From assembly GCA_949987565.1 (NCBI GenBank), contig OX465110.1, positions 14,672,290-14,736,289 of the forward strand: a stretch of DNA of 64,000 nucleotides. Reading direction: 5' to 3'. Shown one piece after another: positions 1 through 12,890 of this stretch. The notes under the pieces were generated by a model. The model was not told the origin of the DNA. It saw nothing but the letters and a program-made list of their open reading frames with translations, and ran no database searches. Numbering within the stretch: position 1 is the first letter of the stretch; every line of letters begins with the position of its first letter. The DNA comes from Luidia sarsii (lineage: Eukaryota > Echinodermata > Asteroidea > Paxillosida > Luidiidae). Made by a program: the position numbers and the translations under genes.

Positions 1-227
1 TGAGCAAAAAACTTGGATTGTGGTAGGGCAGATGTCAAGCAATGCACATTCTCCGGGTGCGCGCTTCGATAGTGTGAATGCCGTTACAACTTTACCCGGG
101 TACGAAGCAAGCGGGTAAGCTGAAGTGCGGGGTTAATTTTGTAGTGTGAATACGTGATTCTCCGGGTTACTTTTTACCCGGGTGCAGATAACTACCCGGG
201 TAAGTACAGAGCTGTGTGAAAAGGGCA
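1..227. mobile_element. Right end of the CCCGGGTAA-rich TIR element (second copy, cut by window start)
   Basis: The sequence aligns base for base with 3171-3397 apart from scattered substitutions and small indels. It ends with the same GTGTGAAAAGGGCA terminus. The left part lies outside the window. Confidence 0.75.
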
Positions 228-774
228 TACAGTACATTGTACAAGCAAACCAAGCATGTGCAGTGCAGAAAGTGCCTTCGGCTGGGTAATATTCCAGGAA
301 TGCATTGTCCAGTTACGTTAGGTCTTATTTTAGTCATGTGCAGTTTGGCGTGCAAAAACAGAGTTTTTAATCGCGATTCACTTTTCAATAATTTTTTTCC
401 GTGTGTGGGTGTGCACCCAAAAAACTAAAAATAAATAAAATCTATTTTTTAATCGTGATCCACTTTTCGATGATTTTCCATGTGGGAATGCCGTTCTACC
501 GGGGTACCTGTATTTTTTTTGCTATCAACAGAGTGATTTGCCCCAATGCCCTGGCCTTCCCGAAAAGAAAGTTCTATATTTGCAAAATACATGTACATGT
601 ACATGTATGTACTAAGTTTGTCAAGGACAAACAGTCGGTGGGGCTGTCTTAGAGTTTACCGTTCTGGTTCGTGATTCTCTGGATTGGGGTCTGGACTCTG
701 GACACTCTTGCCTCCTTGAGGGACTGTTGACTGTGAGGGGGGGGGGGTCAATATTGAACTGACTTTCTCCATAG

Positions 775-2110
775 GCTACATGTACATACTGTACACGTAC
801 AGTACATGTAGTACATGTACCGGGTACATGTACATGTACCAGTACTTGTACCTCTGTACATGTACCTCTGTTGGCCAACACTGGTTAAGAGCAGACTGCA
901 GTCCAGTCCGCAGCTTTGTTGACGCTCAGGATTAGTCCAGATTTCTCTCTCTCTCTTCACCACTCCCTTGAACTCCAGCCCTTTCCCTTGGTAGACCTAA
1001 CACTCCATAGGCACATTACATTAATTGACGAATGGTGCTGTGGTACTGTGTACAACTACAGTGTACATGTACAGTACAGTTGTACACGTATGTGTCCGTG
1101 TGCTGTTTTCAGGGTTGACTCTTGTTGATAAAAAAATGCCCAAAGCCAGATCAGCCCTTTGCACTGTCTGGGTTTGCCTTTGATGATTCAGGTCATGCAG
1201 ATTTGTATGTACCGGTACTTGAAAACATGCAATTTATGTATGATATTGGGTGGTACAGTAGATGTGTACTGTACATGTATGTGATTAACATTGCTATGTA
1301 CATGTACATTGTCTGCATGGACACTCCGGCAGTGTACTGGTAGAAGGAATTTGTATTTTTTTCCCTGAAAGCCCCGGTGCAGTAATGCATATAATTGTGT
1401 ATCGTGTACATATGCATTTCTATTAATGGTTTATGTTATTACCGGTATTTTATTGAATTTTAATGTGAAACATGTTGAGGACAAAAAAAGTTCCTTTGTT
1501 AAATGCTGAACAAAGTTGAATGAGTGTGGTTATTTGTACCTTTCAGTTCACAGAATGCCCTACAAAATCCAGTATGTGGAGGGGAAAAACTGCTTTGAGG
1601 AGACAGGTGTGTAAATATGTGCAGTATATTGATTCATATCCCTAAAGAGTTTGTATTGTCAGCGATGTCAAGGTTAAAGGAGTTTGTAGTAAGTGGTGAA
1701 TGCACAGTACCAGTACTGTAGTTCTACATGTACATGTACATGTACATGTATGTGTTCATGTAAAGAAATCCCCTACTGTACATTGTACATGTACTGTACA
1801 CGGTAAACATACACATGTACAGTACATGTACATGTACATGTACATGTATACATGTACAGGTGTATGTGTAGTTTGTGTACAGGTGTATATGTTACGTGTA
1901 CTACGGTACGTGTACAGTACATGTACATGTACATGTAACTTTGTTCTGTACCCAGGTCCCTAGACAGACACTTGTGGAGTAGTACATGTACATTGTATAC
2001 ATGTACACTCAGTACCTTACATGTACTGGTACATGTACATTGTACACGTGTACCGGTATCTCCTGTATCAGGGATAGTGAAGTACCGGTACACTGTACAT
2101 GTACAGTACA
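775..2110. repeat. Dense TACATG sequence (cluster 1)
   Basis: Repeated TACATG / GTACAGTAC / TACCGGTAC words fill about 775-865, 1722-1945 and 1981-2110. The 6-mer is self-complementary, so both strands look alike and long Met-Tyr/His-Val/Cys-Thr frames arise on both strands. Between clusters the sequence is ordinary and AT-rich. Confidence 0.8.
1547..1606 (+). CDS. Candidate internal exon of an unrecognised gene
   Basis: A 60-nt segment lies between a good acceptor (TTTGTACCTTTCAG|) and a donor (ACAG|GTGTGT). In the frame starting at 1549 it reads HRMPYKIQYVEGKNCFEET, with two bases before and one after, so it would be a symmetric phase-1 exon. The composition looks like a folded protein and differs from the low-complexity surroundings. 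One other frame (from 1547) is also open, and the third has a stop. I found no partner exons nearby and cannot name a family. It may be chance. Confidence 0.3.
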
Positions 2111-2571
2111 TGTGTATGAATATTGCCATGGGCTTTCTTCATGCACATGCAGCCCATATGCAGTTTTTGTCCTGTGAGTGTCAGATAGAATTGATTTTCA
2201 TTTCAATATTGAATAGTAATCCTTTTTTGTGTCCTGACAGCCCAGCCTTTCATTGCAGAGGCTGTTTCTCAGTCACACTTTCTCACCTACTGTACATGTA
2301 CATGTACAGGTGTACAGGTGTACTGTAGTTTGCAAGACCCATTCAGACAAATTCCAAAGAAATGGCAAACTTTATGTTCGACTGTACACTTGTACATGTA
2401 GGTGTGCAATGGACGATGATGACAGAGAAGCTTGATGGGCTTCATCAGTGTTAAGTTGTCAACTTGGGTCTTGGTATTAGACATGGTTGACTTTGTACAG
2501 ACCTACACTTGTACAGTTAGTGTACATGTACATGACATGTACATGTACATGTGTAGTCTTGTGTACAGTAT

Positions 2572-3397
2572 TGCCCTTTTCACACACTGCTGTTACCCGG
2601 GTAATCTTGGGGTTAAGAAATTAACCATCGAGATTACCCGGGTAACTTGGAGCATTCACACTACACTTCTCCGGGTTAGAAATTATCCGGGTTAACTGCC
2701 TCAAAACCTCATTTAACCCGGGTAATTTCTAACCCTGCTCGCGAGGTGGGAACCCACCAATCTCGTGGTTAACGGAGGCCTTGAGAGAATTCTCCGGGTT
2801 ATCATTGGATGTGTGAATGCTTGCCCAGTTTTCCAACCTGGGTACATGTACATTCGTTGAGCTGTCAGTGCGCTCAACATCAGGAAGTAAACCGTCAGGG
2901 CATGATGTCATTTTTCAGCGTGCAGATTGGACTGCAATGACATATTGCCTTTTCGTAGCTGTTACCTTGTTGTAGCAGATTTCCGTCCACTTATTATTAA
3001 TAAAGCCGATAACTCATATTGTCTGGTTTGTCACACAAATTACAGGGCACCAATCTTGACCGCAACAACCACGCGTGAAATTTAAATCTGGCATTCTGCG
3101 ATCGACACTCAGGACAATGTCGCAGACGTCCAGAAAAACTGATGGTGATAAAATGTCATCCAAACGAACAAAAGACTGGGATTGTGGGAGGGCAGATGTC
3201 AAGCAATGCACATTCTCCGGGTGCGTGCTTCAATACTGTGAATGCTGTCACAACTTTACCTGGGTGCGCAGCAAGCGGGTACACAAGTATAAAGCTGTTT
3301 TTTTTTTTTTTTATAGTGTGAATGTGGTTCTCCGGGTTACTTTTTACCCGGGTGTAGATAACTACTCGGGTAAGTACAGAGCTGTGTGAAAAGGGCA
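2572..3397. mobile_element. TIR element rich in CCCGGGTAA, full-length copy
   Basis: TGCCCTTTTCACAC at 2572 is repeated inverted as GTGTGAAAAGGGCA ending at 3397. The interior has many CCCGGGTAA / TTACCCGG and GTGTGAATG motifs in both orientations. No transposase is visible, so this is non-autonomous. Flanks (TAT/TAC) do not give a clear target duplication. The last 230 bp match the first 227 bp of the window. Confidence 0.75.
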
Positions 3398-3399
3398 TA

Positions 3400-6300
3400 C
3401 ATGTATGTGCCTGTACCAAGAAGGGGGCTTGGTTGGCATTGGGCTGTAACTTGTGGACCCAGTTTGGGATGTACAGTTGTACACAATGTATCCAAAACTG
3501 TCTAGGGTGCATACATGTATAGTATCGGTACATCCTTGTAATTGTATTGCATCAGTTGAACATGTTTACTCTGAACTCCATACAGGCCTTTTGTTGATTG
3601 CTGTAAAGTCACATGCAAAATGTCGCTCACAAAAACCATGTCTCCAGGTCATACTACTAGTGCTATATTTCACCCAGTCCCAGTTTTGTGATGATTAGAT
3701 TTCTGCCACTTTACAGTAATTGAAATGGAGAATATGCAGTTTACATGACAGCAAGAAATATATCACGTTTTACAGATGCAATTGTAAATGAAGAATCTGC
3801 CATGAAATTTACTCTTACAGAAAACGTGACTCTAGGAGTCCAGTACATGCGTACATTTTGTGCGTGACACACTTTACCTGTACATCACTTCCCACAAATT
3901 GCTCAGAGAGCACGTGTATACCCATAGAGAATGAAGCAAGTCACAGATCACATCAGGATGGATTTGTCAAGATCTTCATTTTTGCGACTTGCTGGTCTGA
4001 TTGAGCCGCCCGAAGTCGCTCGGGCTTCTGTTAGCAGACTACCACTGGAAAACAGCCTTTGGCATTGAGTCTGGCCTAGTTAAAACTTGAAAGATGAATC
4101 ATTTCCATTGTCCTCCCAAACGTGATTATTTGCGTGTGTGTGTGTGTGGACACAATAAACACAATTAATAGTGGGAGTTGAATTGCGATTCGGACTCCAC
4201 TATTAGTGATTAATTGCATTTATTTGCTATGCTGTACATGTGGGAAAACTCTTTTTTTTTTTTTCTCAATCCAACAATGCACCGTCTGTGCTCTGAAAAT
4301 TGACAGGAAGTGCTGTTTTAATACACATTGCATGTCTCCCTGCATGGGCCATCAAACCCACCATTTGACCACAATCGGCTCGCGATTTTTTGGCCTGCTT
4401 GAACGCGAGCCATAAGAAAAACTCCTGTTTTTGAATTGCGATTCTAATCGCGATCATTTGCACAGTGGGAATGGCCCGTGTGTGAGGAGCTTCCTTTTTG
4501 TGTGTGTGTGTAGTGTGTACAACCGTAACCATAACTGAACCATGGTATTGGTACGAACATGTACATGTACAATGCCATGAAATGTTTAGTTTTTCCCTCC
4601 TGCATCCTCAATCAAGGGACATCCTACTCAGGGGGAAAATCTGATGACTCCCCACTGCTCTGCCTCACACTCCTTGTACCCTGTCTTTCACGAACTCTCC
4701 CTCCACGGGTCAGTCCTTGAGTTTACGGGTGGCATCATGGTTGCTATTCTTGCAGCGGTTGGAGTTGTGTCAGTGGCCATTCTGCCATGAGCTGTTGAAG
4801 TCATCAGACATGCTTGCCATGAGTTACAGGAGCGTCAACTGTGAAATTGGATGTCCTTAATGTCCGGATTCAGAAGGGCTCGCCCTTATCTTGCTTTTAG
4901 GTTAAACTTTGCTTGTTTTTTTTTTTTACTGCGGTCTCGGTAGAGATACATGTAAGGTCACAAAATTAGCGGGTAAGGAAATGTGCAGAAAGTCCAGGTA
5001 CGTTAAGTGCATTTTTTAAGTGGCTACATGGACGGCAATTAAAGAAAGCTTTGCAGCTCATCCATTTTCAGAGGCTGGAAAGGAACATACATGTACCGGT
5101 ACCTAAAGTTAAAAGCGGATCTTTGAGTCATGTCATGCACAGATGTAGCGAGCTTACTGTATGTGTACATTATGTACACGTGTTAGTGAATATTTAAGCA
5201 GTATAAAAATTGAGTAATTTAAAAGTAATTTCTTCCTAATGAAGATATCAACCAATTTCCAGAAATCATTTCTTTGAAAATCCATCAATACATCAGTTTT
5301 AGACATTTGCCTGGAAATTCATGTGAAAAACCATCCCTTATGTGTATTTGATTTTATAGATGATCTGTGCAATTGGTCCTAGCACCTGCTACATGCACCT
5401 ATAAGTGTTGTTGCTTTCTAATTTTGTTTTGAAAGTGGTATTTCCTCTTTTTGGGGGGCTGTGCCACCAGGTCACAGGAAAAGCAGAATGCTGGCCAGAA
5501 CGTGGAGTGCATTCACTTAAAATACACTTGGCCTGAAAGATGGACAGATCCAACTCAGACTGTGTTTTCCTCAGGGCAAGTGGGACTGTTGATAAGTTGT
5601 TTTCGTTGGTGTTTCCATCCTACCTACTTCTTGCACTCCATTCAAACTTGGCCATAAATCGAGTGAGGCAACAATGCAATAACAGCAAAGTTTGGCCTTT
5701 CTCTGAAAAGAGCATACCAGGGTGTTGTTGGGAGTCTTTCTGACTGTCAGGGGGCTCTCTCCCACTCCCTCTCTCTGAAGAAAAAAGGGGGGCAGGGGTC
5801 TTTAGGGGATTGGTCATGTGACCCACTATCCTGTTTCTGCTGCGTTGTCCGTGTCTTTGTGGCAGTCTGAGCCCGGCCCAGTTGCATACTCAGTGCCTCA
5901 GTCTACTTGTTTGCATTAAACATTGACGGTGTATCGGTGACTGGAAAGTGGACCAGGACCTCTGGAAGGAGTCTACTCGGGGAGTGAAGCATTACCATAA
6001 GGGGATGGTGGGGGGAGGGGAGGGGAGTTTGGATGAAAGAAACTGGCTGCAAGGGAAGGATGAATGATTAAACGGATTCCCTCTCCTGCACACCCTGGGC
6101 AGGGCAGTTGATGTATTCATACAGCCCACAGCAGCTGCGCAACCCTTGATTTGGGGACGGCTTGAATGGCATATTGGCTCTGCATTACTTCCCGAGTTGT
6201 TTTGAAGGGTATCAAGTCTCTTCAGCTGCAAGTGTGAGATCACGAAAATCAATGAGGCCTCCCTCCAAGATTCCGTATATCAACGGCAATCTGTCGGCTG

Positions 6301-7740
6301 CCCCCCCCCCCTCCTTCCCTTGTTCTGTTCTGTTGTGTTTTGCTTAGCTCAGTCAACGTTTTTTGTTGAGGGGGGGAGGGTTGGGTTTTTGTTTGTCATT
6401 TTGATTGGCATTGGTGAGTGTAAGGACAGTGAAGGTGACTGAAAAGCTGGTCAGACTACCGGGCACTGGTACTTGTGCAGACTAACTGGTAGGATTGACA
6501 GCACAGGAAGCTTCTACAAGGGAAATCTTTGCACTTTGAAGTAGAAATGCCTGAGTTTGGACACGTAAGAAGTTGCATGGCGCATGTGTCTCAGCCTCAC
6601 ACCTTACAACTTTGTAAGAGGGCACTCACCCGTTTGGTGAGTGCTGGCATGTAAAAGACTCTCCATTGAGGGCTTTCAGGCCAGGCCATCTCTGTTTTCA
6701 AAGCAAAATGTCAACGCCAGGAGTTGAAAGCATCAGAGTGCAGAATGTTATTTGAGGATGAGGTACGGACTAAAATGCAAATATGCACAGTGCTTGTACC
6801 GGCAGTTTGGGAAAACAGAATTATGAAGAATAATAGATAATAGAATATGGGAGTCTACCCAATCACTCTGCATCATTTCTGGCATTACATTTAAATGCCA
6901 TGTTCTGTAATTGCGGAGGGGAGGCCGTCAAGAGCCCACAAGCATTTCTAAAGATCCCTTGCAAGTTTGCACGCTGCAGATTTGTGAGCATAATGGTTCT
7001 GCTGTTGTGACAGAAAACTGTTGTCCACAAGCGGTGTCCATCTATCCCAAATCTCTGTTGATTTGTCACTTGCCTAGCTTTTGACCTGCCTGACCTCTGA
7101 GGTGACAGGGTCACATTCCATTTTGTTTGTAATTCCAGCCCTGAGGTGTTGAATTTGGCTGCAACAGCTCCTCACACAATGGCTATGGATGAAATAATTC
7201 AGTGGTGTTGTGCATGTTTCCTGCTTTGGATGTTGGCTGCCACTCTGTCAAGATCAAGTCGGGCATGAAGAAAAACAAAACTTGTTTCTGACTTGTCTGA
7301 CTGTCAAGGTGTGATCGTGTTTTGTTGTTGGCAATGGAGGGGGTGGTTGTTGTGGTGGGGTTAGTTTAGATGCTGTTTGAGCTAATCAGTGTGGTATGAC
7401 AGCAATGTGGCCAACCTACATTGTACCTGGAATGTGCAGACTCCTGTGATCATGTTAATCTCCAGTTGCATTGCGCTCATCTTGGATTGCACCAGTGTCC
7501 ATTACCTTCCTCTGCCTTGAAAACCCAGAGGCGTGAAAAACTATAGCGCTAGGTAAGCAGATGATGTCTGCTTGGTGACTGTTACACAGTTTGTCCTTGT
7601 GCATGTTGGAAGTTGCAACAACAAGATATTGCTACTGTACACTAGTATCTAGCATGTACCCATCTACTTTTCATGCCAATTTTTTAATTTAGTACATGTA
7701 GTGCGCTGTTGCTGATGCTAAAATTCTGTTCCTTTCTCCT
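3400..7740. other. No gene seen
   Basis: Apart from the MITE at 4105-4480, this is AT-rich unique-looking sequence with short homopolymers (T at 4917-4928, C at 6300-6310). No frame has recognisable protein content and no repeat longer than a microsatellite was found. Confidence 0.6.
4105..4480. mobile_element. CGCGATT-containing MITE copy, reverse orientation
   Basis: It matches the reverse complement of the 18181-18634 copy: GTGTGTGGACACAATAA, then CACAATCGGCTCGCGATTTT, ending CACAGTGGGAATGGCCC. A (GT)n run lies near 4134-4149. Confidence 0.6.
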
Positions 7741-7754
7741 TAGTAGGCCTACAG

Positions 7755-10200
7755 ATGTACATGTATGTACATGTACATGTAGCTGCAGGGCAGGAACTTG
7801 GGGAGGCAATAAATGCAATTGCCTTGGTGTCCCTGGTCGTTTCTAGGGAAAATTACCATTCCCATTTCCCAATGAAAGGTGCAGTACAGTTATACTTACA
7901 AATTGTACGTACAATATGTACTAGGGTAAAGCATGGTGCATGCACGCGGAAGTTTACACAAAAACCTTTTATCCACATGTTCATGTCCACATTGAGCTGC
8001 TTGATCTCACCCTCATTTTGTCTAATGGCTTTTCGCCTGTTTTCCCATCGTCTGTCATCCATATCTTATTGCTTCTGCTCCTTTCTATAGATCTGGTTTG
8101 ATCCTTGTCATTCTGCCTTCATGAAAGGTCCTGCTAGGATCGCATTTCATCAAACATACATGTAAGGCCCGCTTTATTGTTAAGATTTGGGTAATTTTTA
8201 CTGAAATAAGTTTGTAAGGAGTCGGTAAAGTCGGTTGAAGTACGGTACATGTACATGTACAGTACATGTACGTACATGTAGATCTCTGTTTTCCTGTTGT
8301 GGATGTACCGGTACATGGACTTTATACATGTAACATGTACTACAATGTACAGTACCCCGGTAGGTTATGGAAGGAAATACATATTTGTAGGAACTTCATT
8401 GCAAACTTAAACCCTTCGCTGTTCATTGTGATTACCGTACACTGGGACTGTTTCAGAAAAACAAATCTTGACCATGGTCTTGACACATGCATGTACATGT
8501 TTGTGTAGTACAGTGTGTTGTACACATGTACAGTACATAATGTACACGAGTACAAACTCAAAGCTGAAATGGTCAACTTTTGGAAAGTTTGTCAGACAAG
8601 CATGTACATGTACACGCACATGTACCACTACTGAAGTAGTAGTCGGGCTCAGTGCAATGAAAGTGGCTTCCTATAAATGATGAGCAGACTGCTGCACACT
8701 ACAGGTATCAACCTTTAGTGCACACAACCAGTGTTTACACTTTATTTGAATAATGAAGCCCACCACAGACTCCATACAATACTACCAGAACTGCAGAAAG
8801 GATTGGATTGCTGCAACTGGCCACAAAGTCCATGGTATTGTGCCCCTATAACTAAGAATGTTACATGTATATCGGCCGATGACTCACTGCAAACCACAAT
8901 TGTCCAATTTCCAAAAAATGAGGTTTTTTTTAAACCTTGGCAAGTTTGAAGGATTAAGGCCAATTGACAGTGACACCATACCTCAGTACTTCACACATTT
9001 GACTTGAATGAAGCCAATAGTGTTCAATGAGCATACAGTATACGGGCAGCACAAATAAAACGAATAAAATCAATTTGGGGAAAATGATAGGATAATAATA
9101 ATAGTGTGTAAGGAAACATACGTGTATAATGTACCATGGATTCCCATCCATTGCCTGATGTGACAACAACTGACAACACACTGATCCATCATTGTCATTG
9201 CAAATTAGACCATTGCAGATATGTACACACATGTATGTGTACATGTACAGTATGTAACATGTACACTGTACATGTACAGGTACCGGTAACCAAAAGGTGA
9301 TTGCACATTGTACCTGCACTGTACCCATCCCATAGTACTGTACAATGCATGTTATAAGTTTAATAACAGTGCACAACAGTAGGCCTACCCGTATTCAAAA
9401 ATATTGCACAGGCACATAATGTACAGCAAGTACATGTACATGTACTGTACACATGTAGGCCTACACTGCACATGATTACATGTACATGTACAACACATGT
9501 ACACATGTACACAATATGTACATGTACATGTACAGTACATGAACATGTAGTCTGCACACCATGTAACATGTACATGTACATTGTTGTACATGTACACTGT
9601 ACATTACTCTACAACACTGTACATGTACAAACTGTACATGTACAAGATTACAACACTGTACAACTACAATGACAAGATTTCTTGTACTGTACAGTGTATG
9701 GCAAACATACATGTACTACATACATGTACATGTATTGTACATACATGTACATGTACATGTACATGTATGTGCACTGTAGAACTCTACTGTAGTACCGGGG
9801 TACATGTACAGTGTAGTAGACTAGTACTTGTAGTAGTAATAGGCTAGTATTTACAGTTGTGCCACAAGTTGGTATTTGACTCAAGTACTCCTGCCAGTAA
9901 TGAATGTCCTTCCTCAAGTGTCAAGAGCACACGCACACAAGTACCATACTTGTACACATGTACATGTACATTCATGTACCTGTACAACTACGTACACACT
10001 GTACAGTGTACATGTACAGTGTATACTAGTACATGTGTACATACTATAGGCCTAAGTACTGGCAGGTACTGTACATGTACAGTACATGTACAATACACAT
10101 GTACACGTACAGTACAGTACACATACAGTGTACATATGTACAATGTACAGTACAGTACTTATCGGTGACCGCTGAGGTACATGTACAGTACTGTACATGT
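7755..10200. repeat. Dense TACATG sequence (cluster 2)
   Basis: Runs occur at 7755-7785, 8243-8350, 8490-8560, 9225-9300, 9430-9830 and 9950-10200. Between them (8640-9210) I see nothing recognisable. No open frame here has other than Met/Tyr/Thr/Cys/His/Val composition within the runs. Confidence 0.8.
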
Positions 10201-10300
10201 GCTGGGGCCGTTTCCCCTGTCCTGATTATCGTGAATTGAATCGCGATTCAAAAACCTTATTTTGCTCGTGTTCACATACATGTACATGTAGGCAAACAAA
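10201..10300. mobile_element. CGCGATT-containing MITE, 5' fragment
   Basis: GGGGCCGTTTCCCCTGTCC followed by GAATCGCGATTCAAAAACC and TTGCTCGTGTTCAC matches the first 70-100 bp of the full copy, then breaks off. A weaker piece with ATCGCGATTCAC and ATCGTGATCCAC lies at about 365-500. Confidence 0.5.
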
Positions 10301-10406
10301 TCTCAATGCCAAAAGTATGGTTTGCCATTATCAGGTACATGTACAATGTACCTACATGCACATGTACGGCACGTATACCAAGTGGCCTGAAAATCAGTCT
10401 CGTTGA

Positions 10407-11246
10407 CTTGCTTCTAGACTACATGGACTGATTGCTAGTGGGGACATTGAACTAAATCCTGGGCCTCATACACATGTGCATTCCACCATCAGGATCAGCA
10501 CTCTCATTCCCGGGCAAATAATAGTAAAAAATACATACATAATTATACTGTACATGTATTTAACCAGAATTTTTTTCAACACTCAAAGTATTCGGAAAAG
10601 GCTCGCAGTATCTTTTGTATAAAGATTTACATGCAAATTCATTGCCAGACATCCTATTCATCACCGAGACATGGTTGTCTCCATATGACAATGATGGTAT
10701 TCTTGGACCTGACAATTTATACGAATTTTGCGAATTTATACGAAGAAATTGTTGCCAGGGATGTAATGGCCGGCATTGGCCGCTGTCAATGTCTCCCTTG
10801 TGCCGCGCAGAATGGATCATCTTGACCTCATAGACATGGATTTGATGTATTACCGGTAGTCAAATTGTCCGCAGAATCCTGGCTCATTGGTACTCAATCT
10901 GTATCGTCCATCATCTTCTGCTTCATGCCTTCATACTGGCGGAAACTCTGCCAATATGGAAGACTTGGACAGATGCTGCCTTGTGTTGTGGGAGACTTTA
11001 AAATGTTGACGTCAAGCCCTTGCACCAATTAAGTCCACCAATGCACCATTGCACCAATGGAACCAGACTGCATGTACATGTACTTGAAACAACCTCCGAG
11101 ATCATCTTTGACCAGCTTGTTACATGTACGTCAGTGACTCACTCATCTCCTAGACACCAGTTAACCCGTCTGTGGGTTCTACAATTGATCTGGTCTTTAG
11201 CAATTGCCCTGACAGAGTTGTTTTGGTTGTCATAGCCCCTGTTTGA
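10407..11246 (+). pseudogene. Decayed APE-type non-LTR retrotransposon with a 2A-like motif
   Basis: Three frames together outline the start of a non-LTR retrotransposon ORF. At 10443-10466 the frame reads DIELNPGP, preceded by LIASG: a perfect D[VI]ExNPGP 2A-like ribosome-skipping motif, as found at the N-terminus of several invertebrate non-LTR elements. That frame stays open to a stop at 10620. In the +1 frame, 10645-10677 reads PDILFITETWL, the apurinic-endonuclease TETW motif. Further on come LNLYRPSSS (10893), CVVGDFK (10982) and IDLVFSNCPDRVV (11184), typical of the YRPPS, GDFN and LDLV motifs of the endonuclease domain. Frameshifts and stops separate them, so it is dead. No reverse transcriptase follows. 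The clade (CR1/L2-like) is a guess. Confidence 0.8.
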
Positions 11247-11249
11247 GTC

Positions 11250-11930
11250 TTTTTCTGAAGAGTACTGCAGTACCAGCTCACAAAAAGTTGAAAAAGGAAA
11301 ATTACTTACACGTACATGTACATGTAACAGACACAGACAGTGCACGCTCATATGAAATTCATCAAACTTATAATTGAGTGAAAGTTTAATCACATTCACA
11401 ATTCACGATCGAGAAATCGTGACCCGGACAGAGGCATCTAACTTTTCACACAAAAGAGGCGTCAAACTGCAAAGCCAGTGATTGTGTGTACTTTGAGAAG
11501 GGTTAGTGTGCTGTGGGAGGTACGTGTACTTTGGACTTTACCAATTTACCAACATGAAATAATCTCAATGTACATACATTGTACATGTACATGTACATGT
11601 ACATGTACACTATTAGTACATAACTGGCAACAAAAAGGTTTCACTCGATTACATACAAGAACAAAATGACATTTTTGGGAAAATTTGCCATACTTCATTT
11701 CTTTTCCAATGTTCCCACACATGTACAAATACTGTAACCTGTAATACTAGACAACTTGCTACCACACACCCCATTCATTTACATTGTACAAGTTAGTGAG
11801 GGATGTCGGTGTGTGTTTTCATTTATTGCCTTGCATTACATTTTTAATTTGAAAACCATATTGCGGCCCCGCCAGTGCATGTACATACTGGCGAGAAGGG
11901 GTAATTAAAGTTAACGATGCATAGCTACAT
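11250..11930. other. No gene seen
   Basis: AT-rich sequence after the retrotransposon remnant, with a short TACATG run near 11570-11610. I could not find a reverse transcriptase continuation in any frame. Confidence 0.6.
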
Positions 11931-11934
11931 GTAC

Positions 11935-12530
11935 ATGTAGCAGGATAGCGGCAAAAAAAAGTGTACCGTATACCGTACTATACACTGTACATTTACATGT
12001 ACTGTACATACATTGTAGTACGGTACATGTACTGACCAGTATACTATACACTCAGAGGATACCATTATACAACATTGAACATGACCCTGATGTGCTAAGC
12101 AACCTGCCACAATTCCAAAAGCTTTGTGTGTCGGTACTGCTCTTTACCATAAAGAATTCATATGGGTTTAAATAATGCATACCGGTTACCGGTAATTCCA
12201 AATCCACTGATTATGCAAAAATACACAATGCAGCTGTCCTCAGTTCTAACTTCCATCCCATTCTTTCCCCCCTGAAGTTGTGTATAATGTAGTGTATTGT
12301 ACATTGTACAGTACATTACATGTACATAATGCATGTACACACACGTATACATGTACATGTACATGTACACCCATACATGTACATGTACACCCATACATGT
12401 ACATGTACACCCATACATGTACACTGTACATGTACACATGTACATGTACATGTACATGTACGTACCGGTACGTACAGCACATGTACCGGGTATTTACAGT
12501 GTACAGTACACGTACATGTACCTTATACAC
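11935..12530. repeat. Dense TACATG sequence (cluster 3) with a 20-bp tandem unit
   Basis: The unit ACATGTACACCCATACATGT is repeated exactly three times at 12361-12420. It is surrounded by simple TACATG runs and GTACGTACCGGTACGTAC palindromes. Confidence 0.8.
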
Positions 12531-12890
12531 AAGGACATGTCACAGCTGTGACCATTATACTTCTACAGGCTACAGTCAATAAGTTTTGTGTCTATGGACC
12601 ATTATTGATCTGCCACTGTGAATTAAAATGTCTGTTTTCACCCCCACTTTGGACCAGTTCACTCATTTGGAATAAAAGCACTGCTTGGGTGATTGGGTCA
12701 ACAAATGAGCCACTTTTTAAATACATGTACAATTGTACATGTAGCTGAGGCACAATATTTTATGTGGAGCTACACACATGTACTGTACATGTACAGTGTG
12801 TATCTTTACGGTACTTTAGTATGCATGATATGCCAGTCCAAACATCCCCAAAACCAACATACTACATGTACAATGTACCCGGTATATTGT

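Noticed and set aside
1700..2129. Long Met-Tyr, His-Val and Cys-Thr repeat frames on both strands (also 9360-10168 and 12158-12748)
   Set aside because: They are read-outs of TACATG repeats. The word is self-complementary, so mirrored frames appear on both strands without selection.
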